Of a stretch of 60,769 nt of DNA, positions 1 through 8,343 are shown in pieces. The stretch is from Alcanivorax sp. (GTDB lineage Bacteria; Pseudomonadota; Gammaproteobacteria; Pseudomonadales; Alcanivoracaceae). Position numbers and translations under genes: made by a program. Location of the stretch: assembly GCF_002726155.1 (NCBI RefSeq), contig NZ_PBSH01000025.1, forward strand, positions 1 through 60,769. Reading direction: 5' to 3'. The stretch's first letter is position 1; each line of letters opens with the position of its first letter. The notes below the pieces were generated by a model. The model worked only from the letters and a program-made list of their open reading frames with translations. It searched no databases and was not told the origin of the DNA.

Positions 1-185
1 GGCCCTTCCTCCGCTCGCCAATGGCCTGTCACCCTCTCACCCTCTAACGGTTTCCTGCCCGCGTAACGCGCAACGCCCCTGTCTTTTGGCCATTTCTGCC
101 CCGCACTGATGCTTTCGGTCATTGTGGCACTCAGCCACGCCCCTATCATCGCTCAGAACTGATGAGTTTCGGAGCAGCTTATCCC

Positions 186-1073
186 ATGACCGCACCAACC
201 ATTCTTGTTACCGGCGCCACCGGAGCCCAGGGGGGCGCCTTGATCCCGCACCTGCTCGACAAGGGCTTCCCCGTACGCGCGCTGACCCGCAACCCGGGCA
301 AACCCGCCGCCCAGGCGCTGGCAGGCCGGGGCGTGGACGTGGTCGTTGGCGACCTGGATGATGCCCCGTCACTGGCCCAGGCATGCAGCGACTGTTATGG
401 CGTTTTTGCGGTGCAGAATTTCTGGGAAAAGGGCGTCGGGTACGAGCGGGAAGTGGCTCAGGGCAAACGCCTGGCGGATGCGGCCCACCAGGCCGGCGTG
501 CAACACTTCGTGCAAACCTCCGTAGCCGGCTGCGAAGAAGCCGGCGACGTGCTGCACTTCCGTAGCAAATGGGAAATTGAAAAACACATTCGCGACCTCG
601 GGCTACCCAGCACCTTTCTGCGCGAAGTGTTCTTTATGGAGAATTTTTTCGAGCCCGTCATGGGCAACAGTGGCAAGAAAGCCGTCAACCCGGCACTGGT
701 GCTCGCCACACTGGCCGGCTGCCTGAAACCGGATACCCGTTTTCACATGGTCACCGTGGACGACATTGCCCGTGCCAGCGCCGAGATTTTCGCTCAACCC
801 GATACTTTCCTGGGAGAAATTGTCGACCTGGCCAGCGATGCGCTGACGGTTTCGGAAATGCAGACCGTCTACCGGCGCGTATCCGGCAAGCGCCCGCTGC
901 CCTTCAAGATTCCCTTGTGGGCCTTGCGGCTGACCAATGCGGAAGCGGCCCGGCAATACGTGTGGAATAACACCGTGGGCTGGCAATTTCCGCTGGACCC
1001 GGTCCGCGACCAATTCCCGTTCCTCACCTCCTTCGAACAATTTCTGCAGCAGCGTCTGCGCCTGCAGCGCTAG
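186..1073 (+). CDS. NmrA-like NAD(P)-binding reductase
   Basis: Predicted 295-residue Rossmann-fold protein of the NmrA/atypical short-chain dehydrogenase group. The N-terminus carries the dinucleotide motif VTGATGAQGG right after the first beta strand, and the body matches the NmrA layout (HFVQTSVAG and FLREVFFMENF segments). Members act as NAD(P)(H) sensors or quinone and ether reductases; the substrate here is unknown. The ATG at 186 is preferred over the in-frame ATG at 162 because a GGAG stands 11 bases upstream and the protein then starts at the Rossmann strand. The SRPBCC gene follows 45 bases downstream on the same strand, so the two may be co-transcribed. Family assignment is firm, function is not. 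Confidence 0.85.
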   Translation: MTAPTILVTGATGAQGGALIPHLLDKGFPVRALTRNPGKPAAQALAGRGVDVVVGDLDDAPSLAQACSDCYGVFAVQNFWEKGVGYEREVAQGKRLADAAHQAGVQHFVQTSVAGCEEAGDVLHFRSKWEIEKHIRDLGLPSTFLREVFFMENFFEPVMGNSGKKAVNPALVLATLAGCLKPDTRFHMVTVDDIARASAEIFAQPDTFLGEIVDLASDALTVSEMQTVYRRVSGKRPLPFKIPLWALRLTNAEAARQYVWNNTVGWQFPLDPVRDQFPFLTSFEQFLQQRLRLQR

Positions 1074-1118
1074 CCGCCTGGCAAACGTACCCGCAGATAG
1101 CCCGACACAGGAGCCACC

Positions 1119-1556
1119 ATGAGTGCCATCGATGTACAACAGGACTACCGGTTCAGCGCCGACAGCGTCTGGCAGCGGATCCACGGTTTCGGCGATTTAC
1201 AGAGCTGGTTACCCGGCGTCACAGCTTGCCAGGTGCAAGGCGAAGGCATCGGTGCGGTGCGCACCGTCACCGTGGCAGACGGCAGCCAGGTGGTAGAAGA
1301 ACTGGTGGCGCTGGACCCGGCGGCACGGCAATTTTCCTACCGCATTCTGCAAGGCCCCGGCGTGGACCAGCGGGCCAACTTTACCGCCACAGTCAGCATC
1401 ACCGAGACCGCCGTTGGCTGCACGGTGCGCTGGCAGGCTGACTTCGACGCCGGCAATGCGCCAGAGGAAAAAGTGGAGAAAGCCCGGCAAAGCGCCACCC
1501 GGATGTACCAGTTTTGCCTGACACATCTGGGGCAATTGCTCGACCGGGAAAGGTAA
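1119..1556 (+). CDS. SRPBCC (START-like) family protein
   Basis: A 145-residue protein with the SRPBCC/polyketide-cyclase-like helix-grip pattern: N-terminal DYRFSADSVWQRIHGFGDLQSWLPG, a run of beta strands, and a long amphipathic C-terminal helix. Such proteins bind hydrophobic ligands in a deep pocket. The strong ribosome-binding site AGGAGCC ends five bases before the ATG. It follows the NmrA-like reductase on the same strand and ends three bases before the stop of the convergent STAS-like gene. No ligand can be inferred; lipid or aromatic binding is only a family-level expectation. Confidence 0.8.
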   Translation: MSAIDVQQDYRFSADSVWQRIHGFGDLQSWLPGVTACQVQGEGIGAVRTVTVADGSQVVEELVALDPAARQFSYRILQGPGVDQRANFTATVSITETAVGCTVRWQADFDAGNAPEEKVEKARQSATRMYQFCLTHLGQLLDRER

Positions 1557-1559
1557 GGA

Positions 1560-1922
1560 TCAGGGTTCGCAGATCCAGGCTTTGGCAGCGTCGGCGTCAT
1601 CACTGGGGAACACCTTCACCTCAATGGACGGCAGCAGCTTGTCTGCCAGCACCGACAGGCGGCGCATCCAGTCCTTATCGGTGACCACGGCTTCGCGGTC
1701 GAAATGCTTCCAGTGGGCAAGACCGAACTTCAGATCCTGAAACAATACATCCATGGACACCCCGCCAAAGGTTTCCATCTCTGCATAGAAACGTACCGTT
1801 TCATGTTTTTGCAGCGCGGCTTCCAGCGCCGTGGTCACAGAATCGAATTCTTCGCGGGTGATCTTGCCGGAGATACGTGCACCCACAACCCGGTCGTCAT
1901 CAAAAGGAATCAACGTCAGCAT
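1560..1922 (-). CDS. SpoIIAA/STAS-like protein
   Basis: A 120-residue soluble protein resembling the SpoIIAA-like (STAS/SEC14-type) family. Features are the starting strand MLTLIPFDDDRVVG, the GKITREEFDSV segment, and the FGGVSMDVLFQDLKFGLAHWKHFDREAVVTD stretch typical of these small alpha/beta proteins. They often bind lipids or nucleotides, but no specific role is established. The ATG at 1922 was chosen because GGGAG lies seven bases upstream; the longer frame adds an unlikely Arg/His-rich leader. It converges on the SRPBCC gene. Confidence 0.75.
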   Translation of the reverse strand: MLTLIPFDDDRVVGARISGKITREEFDSVTTALEAALQKHETVRFYAEMETFGGVSMDVLFQDLKFGLAHWKHFDREAVVTDKDWMRRLSVLADKLLPSIEVKVFPSDDADAAKAWICEP

Positions 1923-2025
1923 GGTCCGTCTCCCGTCCCTGTGGTGCCTGCCTTGTGCGTCGGTGTCGATTCGCACGGCGCACGATCAGACACGTCATTG
2001 TGCCTGCCGCAATGGGTAGAGGGCG

Positions 2026-2490
2026 CTACTCCTGTTCCGGCGCGGGCGCCGTCAGGCTTTGCCAGCCCTGCTTGGCGGCCTCCCAGCTTTGCTGGAATTT
2101 TACCTTGGCCGCATCCCAATTGTCCTCACCCGCATTCTGCAAGGCCTGATAACGGGTTTCCAGCTGGGCCTGCTGCTCTTTCAGCGCGGTGAGCGCATCC
2201 TGCTTGTGCAGGCGTGCGTCCTGGGACAGATCGCGCCACTGGCTGTTGATATCACCCTGTAGCAGGGTAATTTGCTGATCCAGATCATCGATGGCATGGC
2301 GCGCCACGCGCATGGCCTGGTTCTTCTGTTCTACGGAATAACTCTGGATATCGTCCAGGGTTTCTTCCATCTGGGTTTCCACTTTTTCCGGTTCCGGCGT
2401 TTTCACGTTGGGAACGCCTTCGGTCTCAGCCCACGCCGTGGCGGTGGTGACCAACATCAGGGTGGCGGCGGCCAATAATCGGTGTGTCAT
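2026..2490 (-). CDS. Periplasmic coiled-coil hypothetical protein
   Basis: A 154-residue secreted protein. A Sec signal peptide (MTHRLLAAATLMLVTTATAWA) is followed by a highly charged Gln/Glu-rich helical region from about residue 60 to 140 with heptad-like spacing (DDLDQQITLLQGDINSQW and ALKEQQAQLETRYQAL), which predicts a long coiled coil. No catalytic motif is visible and I do not recognise a named family. Start chosen at 2490: GAGGAG sits eight bases upstream and places the signal peptide at the N-terminus. Probably a periplasmic structural or chaperone-like protein, by inference only. Confidence 0.7.
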   Translation of the reverse strand: MTHRLLAAATLMLVTTATAWAETEGVPNVKTPEPEKVETQMEETLDDIQSYSVEQKNQAMRVARHAIDDLDQQITLLQGDINSQWRDLSQDARLHKQDALTALKEQQAQLETRYQALQNAGEDNWDAAKVKFQQSWEAAKQGWQSLTAPAPEQE

Positions 2491-2593
2491 CGGGACAACT
2501 CCTCGTTCTGCCTTTTGTGCCAAATCTGGCTATGCCTGTACTGGAATGTGACAAGTCAGACGGCAAAACGCTCCCCCGATCATGCAAAAAGCC

Positions 2594-2622
2594 GTAAAAC
2601 GGGGCCGTAAGCCCCGTTTTAC
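2594..2622 (-). terminator. Hairpin terminator after ytoQ-like gene
   Basis: A perfect 12-bp stem (2594-2605 with 2611-2622) and a 5-base loop lie just beyond the stop of the YtoQ-family gene. On the minus strand the stem is followed after a few bases by a short T run, which fits a rho-independent terminator separating this gene from the coiled-coil gene downstream. Confidence 0.7.
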
Positions 2623-2630
2623 CGGGGAAT

Positions 2631-3077
2631 TCATGCGTTGAGAATATACGCCAGCATCTCCACCACCTGCTCCGGGGTGCGCGCTACCGCATCGGCGGCG
2701 GCATCCACCTCTTTCAACGGATGATCATGCTCTTCATCGTGCAAAATGATCATCGGCGTGCCCAAAGCCGCCGTGTAGCCGGCATCAAATGCCGCATTCC
2801 ATTGCTTATACTTGGGGCCAAAACGCACCACCACAAGGTCCGCCTCATCAATCAGCTTTCGCGTACGAATACCGTTGATGCCCGCCCCGAGACGGTCTTC
2901 CCAAAAACGCTTCTCTTCTGCACCGAGAATATTCACCCCCACCTTGTCACTGGCTTCGTGGTCCGTCACCGGCGCGCTGAATTCGATATCCAGCTCTTTG
3001 TCGGCACAGCCCTCAACAATGCGCTCGCGCCAGTCGGTGTGAATTTCCCCGGAAAGGTAAACGGTCCAGAAACTCAT
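2631..3077 (-). CDS. YtoQ family protein
   Basis: A 148-residue protein of the YtoQ family, related to nucleoside 2-deoxyribosyltransferase-like folds. It begins with WTVYLSGEIHTDWRE and contains ADLVVVRFGPKYKQWNAAFDAGYTAALGTP, the characteristic family segment. The biochemical role of YtoQ proteins is not established; the fold suggests nucleotide or nucleoside binding. It is monocistronic, followed by a strong hairpin terminator. The length is full for the family. Confidence 0.85.
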   Translation of the reverse strand: MSFWTVYLSGEIHTDWRERIVEGCADKELDIEFSAPVTDHEASDKVGVNILGAEEKRFWEDRLGAGINGIRTRKLIDEADLVVVRFGPKYKQWNAAFDAGYTAALGTPMIILHDEEHDHPLKEVDAAADAVARTPEQVVEMLAYILNA

Positions 3078-3161
3078 GGTGATTCTCCCGATTGATTCTG
3101 AAAAACGGCAGGATAGGCCCGCCGGATTGCAAAAGCCACCTTGTCGAGTACCACGCGCTCA

Positions 3162-3182
3162 ACGCCTGATGCCTGACGCTAA
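3162..3182 (+). repeat. Heptamer-periodic tract, family D (copy 1)
   Basis: Three consecutive 7-base units of the type A-C/T-G-C-C-T-G lie between the divergent YtoQ-like and lipoprotein genes. The same unit recurs at 13570-13604 and 27521-27541. This is the only family D copy that is not close to a stop codon. Confidence 0.55.
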
Positions 3183-3300
3183 ATTAAGGAGCCTCTGTGC
3201 AGAACGCTGCAGCCACGTGATCCCATTACACCTTGAACCGGGGCGGTGGCTGCCGTTAAATGCCCCCATTCGTTCTCATTGATTTCAGGAAGGGTTTGCC

Positions 3301-4113
3301 ATGCGTATGACACTTTTGCTCCTGCTCGCCACCGCGCTGCTGGCAGGCTGCGACGACCCGGACGCGCCAGCAAAACCCGCTGACAAACCTGCCACCACCA
3401 CCAAGAGCGACGCTGCACAAGCCGGTGTCGCCCCGGAAACGCTGGTGCGCATCGTCCATACCTTGAATAAAACCGACGAACAATGTGACGCTGACGGCTG
3501 CCCGAAAGTGGACCTGCAATGGCTTACCTTCGAGAACCAGCCGGAGCTGAACGAGGCCATCACCCAGCACCTGGCCGCCATGCTGATTCAGGATGAAGGC
3601 AACGCGACCCACGATGGCACCATCGAAGGCCTGGCCGATGCGTTTTTGCAAGATGCGTCCGGCATGGCCATGGCCTCCGAGCAGGGCTGGGAACTTAGTG
3701 CCACTGTGAAGAAGCAAGGCCGTCGCGGCGATTTGGTAACCCTGTCCATGGAAACCTACGAATACACCGGGGGCGCCCACGGGTTACCCAGCGTGCAGTA
3801 TTTCCATTGGGATTTGGCCAAACAGCAAAGCGTGAAACTGGACGACCTGCTGGTACCCGGTCAGCAGTCAGCCTTCTGGGAAAAGGCCAGCGAACAGCAC
3901 ACGGCCTGGCTGGATGAGGAAAACCTGGACCAGACTTTCCGTGACAGCTGGCCGTTCGACAAGACCGATAACGTCTTCTTCAATGACAAGGGTGTAGTGC
4001 TGCAATATAACGTGTACCACATCGCGCCCTACGCCATGGGCCAGCCCACCCTGACGATCCCCTATGCGGAGCTAGAAGGCATTGTGCGCGGGCAGTATTT
4101 GCCACAGCAGTAA
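3301..4113 (+). CDS. DUF3298/RsiV-like lipoprotein
   Basis: A 270-residue predicted outer-membrane or periplasmic lipoprotein. The signal peptide ends in the lipobox LLAGC (Cys16). The C-terminal two thirds match the DUF4163/DUF3298 pattern, with the segment YEYTGGAHGLPSVQYFHWD and the late segment NDKGVVLQYNVYHIAPYAMG. These domains occur in RsiV-type and lysozyme-binding or peptidoglycan-associated proteins, but no specific ligand can be named here. A strong site GGAAGGG precedes the ATG. A heptamer array begins directly after the stop codon. Confidence 0.85.
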   Translation: MRMTLLLLLATALLAGCDDPDAPAKPADKPATTTKSDAAQAGVAPETLVRIVHTLNKTDEQCDADGCPKVDLQWLTFENQPELNEAITQHLAAMLIQDEGNATHDGTIEGLADAFLQDASGMAMASEQGWELSATVKKQGRRGDLVTLSMETYEYTGGAHGLPSVQYFHWDLAKQQSVKLDDLLVPGQQSAFWEKASEQHTAWLDEENLDQTFRDSWPFDKTDNVFFNDKGVVLQYNVYHIAPYAMGQPTLTIPYAELEGIVRGQYLPQQ

Positions 4114-4114
4114 C

Positions 4115-4206
4115 GAGTTATGAGAAGCGAGTTTCGAAGAGCGAAGAGCAAAATAACCAGGCACGCATGTTTTTGCCTTTCGGGACTCGCTTCTCGAAAC
4201 TCGCAA
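4115..4206 (+). repeat. Heptamer-repeat inverted element, family A (copy 1)
   Basis: Left arm 4115-4149 is five 7-base units of the type G-A-G-A/T-A/T-N-C. The right arm, about 4183-4206, carries the complementary units in reverse order, with about 33 bases between the arms. The left arm starts two bases after the lipoprotein stop and the right arm ends 14 bases from the cobS stop, so the element fills the gap between two convergent genes. It could fold as a long imperfect hairpin and act as a bidirectional transcript end. Confidence 0.7.
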
Positions 4207-4219
4207 CTTTTTCCCTCGC

Positions 4220-4999
4220 TTACGCGGCCACCAACGCTAACAGGAACACCAGCTCCGCCAGAATCACGCTAGCGCCCAACGCATCGCCGGTATACCCCCG
4301 CAACTGCCGCCACAGATACCCACCCCACAGCAACGCTACCAGCGCAACAGATAACAGTGCAGGCACCAACACCCCCGCCAGGGCAGCTACTGTCACCGTC
4401 ATCGCGGTAGCGGCAGCCAGGCGTTTTGCGCTGAAGCCTTCTGCAACCGGTTTGCTTTTACTGGTGTCCGGGTCCGTCACATACGGCAGAAACCGCATCA
4501 ACCACAGCGGCGTTAAACGGCTGATTACCGGGCTCAGCAACAGGGCCAGCCAAACGGGATTCGCGTCCGCCAGCAACAATCCTTTTAAACCCAGCGCCAT
4601 GATCAACGCCACCGCCCCATAGGTGCCGATACGGCTGTCCTTCATGATTGCCAGACGGCGTGCCACGGTATAACCACCACCCAGCGCATCCACACTGTCT
4701 GCCAGTCCGTCTTCGTGGAAAGCCCCGGTGATCCACAGGTGGAACGCCAGCACCAGTGCCACACTGATACCGGTGTGCCAGTAGCTATCCACTACCACGA
4801 ACAGCCCCGCGTAAAACACACCCAGCAGCAAACCCACCAGCGGAAAATACACGCCGGAACGGTTCATCAGTGCCTGGCTGTAATCAATGCGCACCAGCAT
4901 GGGCACGCGGGTCAGAAACCCCACCGCCAGCCAGAACGCCTGCCATTCATCGTGAATACGCGGCTGCGAAGAACGGTTACTGCCTGTCGGTTGTGTCAT
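4220..4999 (-). CDS. cobS: Adenosylcobinamide-GDP ribazoletransferase
   Basis: CobS, a polytopic inner-membrane enzyme of 259 residues. It joins adenosylcobinamide-GDP to alpha-ribazole (or its phosphate) in the last steps of cobalamin assembly. Diagnostic segments are FLTRVP near residue 27, the acidic active-site stretch GAFHEDGLADSVDALGGG, and the following KDSRIGTYG. The start at 4999 overlaps the AraC-type regulator's stop (ATGA), so the genes are translationally coupled. No other cob gene or cobalamin riboswitch is near, so its usual partners (cobT, cobU, cobC) must lie elsewhere. Confidence 0.93.
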   Translation of the reverse strand: MTQPTGSNRSSQPRIHDEWQAFWLAVGFLTRVPMLVRIDYSQALMNRSGVYFPLVGLLLGVFYAGLFVVVDSYWHTGISVALVLAFHLWITGAFHEDGLADSVDALGGGYTVARRLAIMKDSRIGTYGAVALIMALGLKGLLLADANPVWLALLLSPVISRLTPLWLMRFLPYVTDPDTSKSKPVAEGFSAKRLAAATAMTVTVAALAGVLVPALLSVALVALLWGGYLWRQLRGYTGDALGASVILAELVFLLALVAA

Positions 5000-5994
5000 C
5001 AATAATCCTGCTGTCGATAGGTGTCGGGGCTCACACCGTACCAACGGCGAAACGCCTTGCTGAAATTGCTGGCATCGGAAAACCCGAGCCGGTGAGCCAC
5101 CTCTGCCAAGCTATCACCGCCGCGCACCAGTTGACCGGCCCGCTCTGCCCGCCAGGCATCCACCAGTTGCCGGTAACCGCTACCCAATTCGGCCAGCCGC
5201 CGGCGCAGGGAACGCTCGCTCATGGCCACCGCGACAGCCAGCTCACCCAAACCCGGCAAGACATCACCATTAGCGCGCAATAATCCCTGCAGGGTTTGAA
5301 TTAACGGGGGGGTGGCATCCAGTGCGGCCAGCTCTTGCCGCGCCAACGTCTCGTGCTGCCGCCACAAACCAGCATCCCCCAGCAACAACGGTGCGGTCAG
5401 CCGATCGCGATGGTGCCAGATGATATTGCCCGGCTGACCGAACGTCACCGGGCACCCCAGAACCTGTGACCAAGGCGCAGAATCGGCAGGTGCCGAACGC
5501 TGCAATGCCACCTGCTGCACGCCACCCTCCGGTGACAGGCGCCGCAGGTTACTCACATGGGCCGCCACAAACGCATCGATGGAGGCCGGGTGCAGGGCCA
5601 CATCCGGCAGGCAGCAAATCTCCAACCCCACCGCATCCGGGCGTTGCTGCAACCGCACCACCACCCCGGTGGAAATCAGCCGCTGATAGCGCACCGCCAC
5701 ATCCAGAATGTGGCCCAATGTCGGCGCAGTCTGGATCAGCAAACCCATCACCCGCAGATGCATGGGCAGGGACGTCTTGCCCACCCGGAGTCCCATGCCC
5801 GGGTCGTCACTCTGCTCGATGGCCAGCGTCCACAGTCGGGTCATGGCATCGGTGGGTACCCGCCCACCGGGGTTGGCGCGTAGCACGGCCAGGTCCAGCC
5901 CCGCCTGGGCCAGCAAAGCCGGGCCATCCACACCATAGCCATTGAGGGTTTCCAGCACCGCCAACGGCCAGGCGGCCACCGTCGTAGACGTCAT
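4999..5994 (-). CDS. AraC family transcriptional regulator
   Basis: A 331-residue regulator with the arabinose-binding-like N-terminal ligand domain of OruR/ArgR-type AraC proteins (roughly residues 15-205) and a C-terminal double helix-turn-helix (about 235-330). The latter includes AVAMSERSLRRRLAELGSGYRQLVD and SLAEVAHRLGFSDASNFSKAFRRWYGVSPDTYR. It diverges from the alkyl sulfatase gene with about 110 bases between the starts, which makes the sulfatase the likeliest target. Its stop overlaps the cobS start. The ATG at 5994 is the best in-frame start although its ribosome-binding site is weak. Confidence 0.88.
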   Translation of the reverse strand: MTSTTVAAWPLAVLETLNGYGVDGPALLAQAGLDLAVLRANPGGRVPTDAMTRLWTLAIEQSDDPGMGLRVGKTSLPMHLRVMGLLIQTAPTLGHILDVAVRYQRLISTGVVVRLQQRPDAVGLEICCLPDVALHPASIDAFVAAHVSNLRRLSPEGGVQQVALQRSAPADSAPWSQVLGCPVTFGQPGNIIWHHRDRLTAPLLLGDAGLWRQHETLARQELAALDATPPLIQTLQGLLRANGDVLPGLGELAVAVAMSERSLRRRLAELGSGYRQLVDAWRAERAGQLVRGGDSLAEVAHRLGFSDASNFSKAFRRWYGVSPDTYRQQDY

Positions 5995-6104
5995 TGGTGA
6001 GCGCTCAGTGGCCACAGAGCACTGCACTCTGGCCACCGGGAACCTTTGCCCAAAGCCGGGCCGACACTAGCCTGCAGGGATCACCCACAAAAAAAGAGAA
6101 CACC

Positions 6105-7808
6105 ATGCGCTACCTGTTTGTTTTATTGGCCGCCCTGCTGGCGGCATGCGGGGAAGAGCAACCCGTTAAGAGTACCACCCAGCTGGCCCCAGATGCGCTC
6201 AAAGCGCACAGCGAGCTGTTCCATAAAGGGGTGGAGAAGGTCACCGACGGGGTTTATGTGGCCATCGGCTACGGACTCGCCAACTCCATTATGCTGGAAG
6301 GTGACGACGGCATCATTATCGTCGATACCATGGAGAGTGCTGATGAGGCGCGCACTGTACTGGCGGAATTTCGCAAGATCACCGACAAGCCAGTGAAAGC
6401 CATCATCTATACGCACAATCACAGCGACCACGTTTTTGGTGCTGCCGGTTTTGCCGAGGGCAAAGACATTCCTGTTTACGCCCACGAAAGCACCAGCTAT
6501 TACATCAACCGGGTGGTCAACCAGATTCGCCCCATCATTACCGCCCGCTCCATGCGCATGTTTGGCAACCATCTGCCCCATGGCGAACATATCAATGATG
6601 GTATCGGCCCGCATCTGAGCATCACCCCGGAAAGCGAGCTGTATGCCCTGCCGCCCACTCACACCTTCGATGACAAGTTGTCCGTCAACATCGCCGACAT
6701 CCAGATCGAGCTGGTGCATGCCCCCGGCGAAACGGAAGACCAGCTTTTCGTCTGGCTGCCGGAAAAACAGACTGTCCTCACCGGCGATAACATCTACCAG
6801 ACCTTCCCCAACCTCTACACCATTCGCGGCACCTACTACCGCGACGTGAAACAGTGGGCCAACAGCCTGGACCAGATCCGCGCCCTGGGCGCCAAGCATC
6901 TGGTGCCCAGCCACACCCGTCCGGTGCACGGCCAGGACAAGGTGGCTGAGCTACTGACCGACTACAGCGACGCCATCAACTTTGTACACGACCAGACCCT
7001 GCGCTACATGAACCTGGGCCTGACCCCGGACCAGATCGTCGAGAAAGTGCAGCTGCCCGAACACCTGGCCAGCAACCCCTGGCTGCAGGAGTTCTACGGC
7101 AAGGTCAGCTGGTCGGTGCGCTCCGTGTTCGATGGCTACCTGGGCTGGTTCAGCGGCAATCCCAGCGAGCTGCAGCCGCTGGCCGAACCGGAAGAAGCGC
7201 ACCGCATGGCCACCCTGGCCGGCGGCAACGACGCCCTGCTGGAGAGCGCACAAAAAGCGCTGAATGATAGCGATGCCCAATGGGCGCTGGATCTCAGTGA
7301 CCATCTGATGATCCTGATGCCGGACAACGATACGGTGAAAACCCTGCGTGCCGACGCATTGCGCCAGCTGGGCGAAAAAGAAGCCAACCCCAACGCGCGC
7401 AACTACTACTTCACCGTGGCCCGGGAAGTGCAGGACGGACTCAAGCCCGGCTTCCGCACACAGATGAGCGAAGACTTCCTCGCCACCCTGCCCATCGAGA
7501 ACTTCCTGCATGCCATGCCCGCACTGCTCAAGGCTGAAGAGACCCTCGAGGAAAACGTGGCGCTGGGTTACGCCTTCCGGGAGAGCGGCAAGCAATTCAC
7601 CCTGCGCATCCGGCGTGGTGTGGCCAAGGTACACAGCGGCATTGATGACGACGTGGTCGCCACGCTGGATACCACCGAAGTCACCTGGAAAGCCATTGCC
7701 GCCGGAGTCCAGAATCCGGCCACCGCCCTGGCCGGTGACGACCTGGATATCGACGGCAGCACCCTGGCCGCCATGAAAGTGCTGGGCTATTTCGAGAAAA
7801 TTGACTGA
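6105..7808 (+). CDS. Alkyl sulfatase, MBL fold (SdsA1/BDS1-like lipoprotein)
   Basis: A 567-residue metallo-beta-lactamase-fold alkyl sulfatase that should hydrolyse primary alkyl sulfates such as surfactants to the alcohol and sulfate. The zinc motif H-x-H-x-D-H is in THNHSDHVFGAAGF. The conserved HAPGETEDQLFVW and LTGDNIYQTFPNLYTIRG follow, and an SCP2-like C-terminal domain is recognisable in the last 130 residues. The start at 6105 is placed before a lipoprotein signal with lipobox LLAAC, so the enzyme is probably membrane-anchored. It is divergent from an AraC regulator, the likely controller. Confidence 0.9.
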   Translation: MRYLFVLLAALLAACGEEQPVKSTTQLAPDALKAHSELFHKGVEKVTDGVYVAIGYGLANSIMLEGDDGIIIVDTMESADEARTVLAEFRKITDKPVKAIIYTHNHSDHVFGAAGFAEGKDIPVYAHESTSYYINRVVNQIRPIITARSMRMFGNHLPHGEHINDGIGPHLSITPESELYALPPTHTFDDKLSVNIADIQIELVHAPGETEDQLFVWLPEKQTVLTGDNIYQTFPNLYTIRGTYYRDVKQWANSLDQIRALGAKHLVPSHTRPVHGQDKVAELLTDYSDAINFVHDQTLRYMNLGLTPDQIVEKVQLPEHLASNPWLQEFYGKVSWSVRSVFDGYLGWFSGNPSELQPLAEPEEAHRMATLAGGNDALLESAQKALNDSDAQWALDLSDHLMILMPDNDTVKTLRADALRQLGEKEANPNARNYYFTVAREVQDGLKPGFRTQMSEDFLATLPIENFLHAMPALLKAEETLEENVALGYAFRESGKQFTLRIRRGVAKVHSGIDDDVVATLDTTEVTWKAIAAGVQNPATALAGDDLDIDGSTLAAMKVLGYFEKID

Positions 7809-7809
7809 A

Positions 7810-8343
7810 TCAGGCGTCCTGCCTGATAACAAAATGCGTCGTGGGGTCCAGGAAGAACATCTTCTTCCAGCCCTGCGGCGCCTCGTCTGCCCGCCAGAAC
7901 AGCGGCAACAGACTCACCAGAGAATAGTGCAGATGCGGCGGTTTGCCCGCCGCATTGCCACTGTCCCCCACGGTGCCCACCAACGCACCCGCCCCCAGCC
8001 AAATGCCACTGTCGGCGATGCCCTGCAAGTGGGCGTAGTAGTGCAGCCGCCATTTCGGCCCCAACATCAGCACCACCTTGCCGCCCCGCGACAGCTCCCC
8101 GCGATACAGCACCAGGCCGCCACTGCTGGCGATCACCGGCGTTCCCGCATCAGCAAAGATATCCACGCCCTTGTGGACCCCGGACTTGCCCCAGGGGTGA
8201 TACCAGAAAGTCTGAGGGTGCCAGTCATTGCGGTCTGCGCCCTGCACCGGCACCTGCCGGGCCTCCGGCAGCAGCAAACCGGCCACCAGCACCAACAGCA
8301 GCAGCCACAGGCCGCGACGGATTACAGTACGGATTCGCGACAT
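7810..8343 (-). CDS. M23 family metallopeptidase
   Basis: A 177-residue envelope protein with an N-terminal membrane anchor (about residues 10-27) and an M23/LytM peptidase domain. The metal motif H-x3-D is in HKGVDIFADAGTPV and the second zinc motif H-x-H is in PPHLHYSL, so the catalytic residues are present. Such enzymes cleave peptidoglycan cross-links or activate amidases. The ATG at 8343 lies 22 bases inside the end of the LysR gene, so the two genes overlap. It ends one base beyond the convergent alkyl sulfatase stop. Confidence 0.85.
   Translation of the reverse strand: MSRIRTVIRRGLWLLLLVLVAGLLLPEARQVPVQGADRNDWHPQTFWYHPWGKSGVHKGVDIFADAGTPVIASSGGLVLYRGELSRGGKVVLMLGPKWRLHYYAHLQGIADSGIWLGAGALVGTVGDSGNAAGKPPHLHYSLVSLLPLFWRADEAPQGWKKMFFLDPTTHFVIRQDA

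Noticed and set aside
4115..4206. Insertion-sequence terminal repeats
   Set aside because: No transposase, no target duplication visible, and the arms consist of repeated units rather than a unique terminal sequence.
4999..5100. Cobalamin riboswitch controlling cobS
   Set aside because: There is no non-coding leader: the cobS start overlaps the preceding gene and no B12-box is visible.
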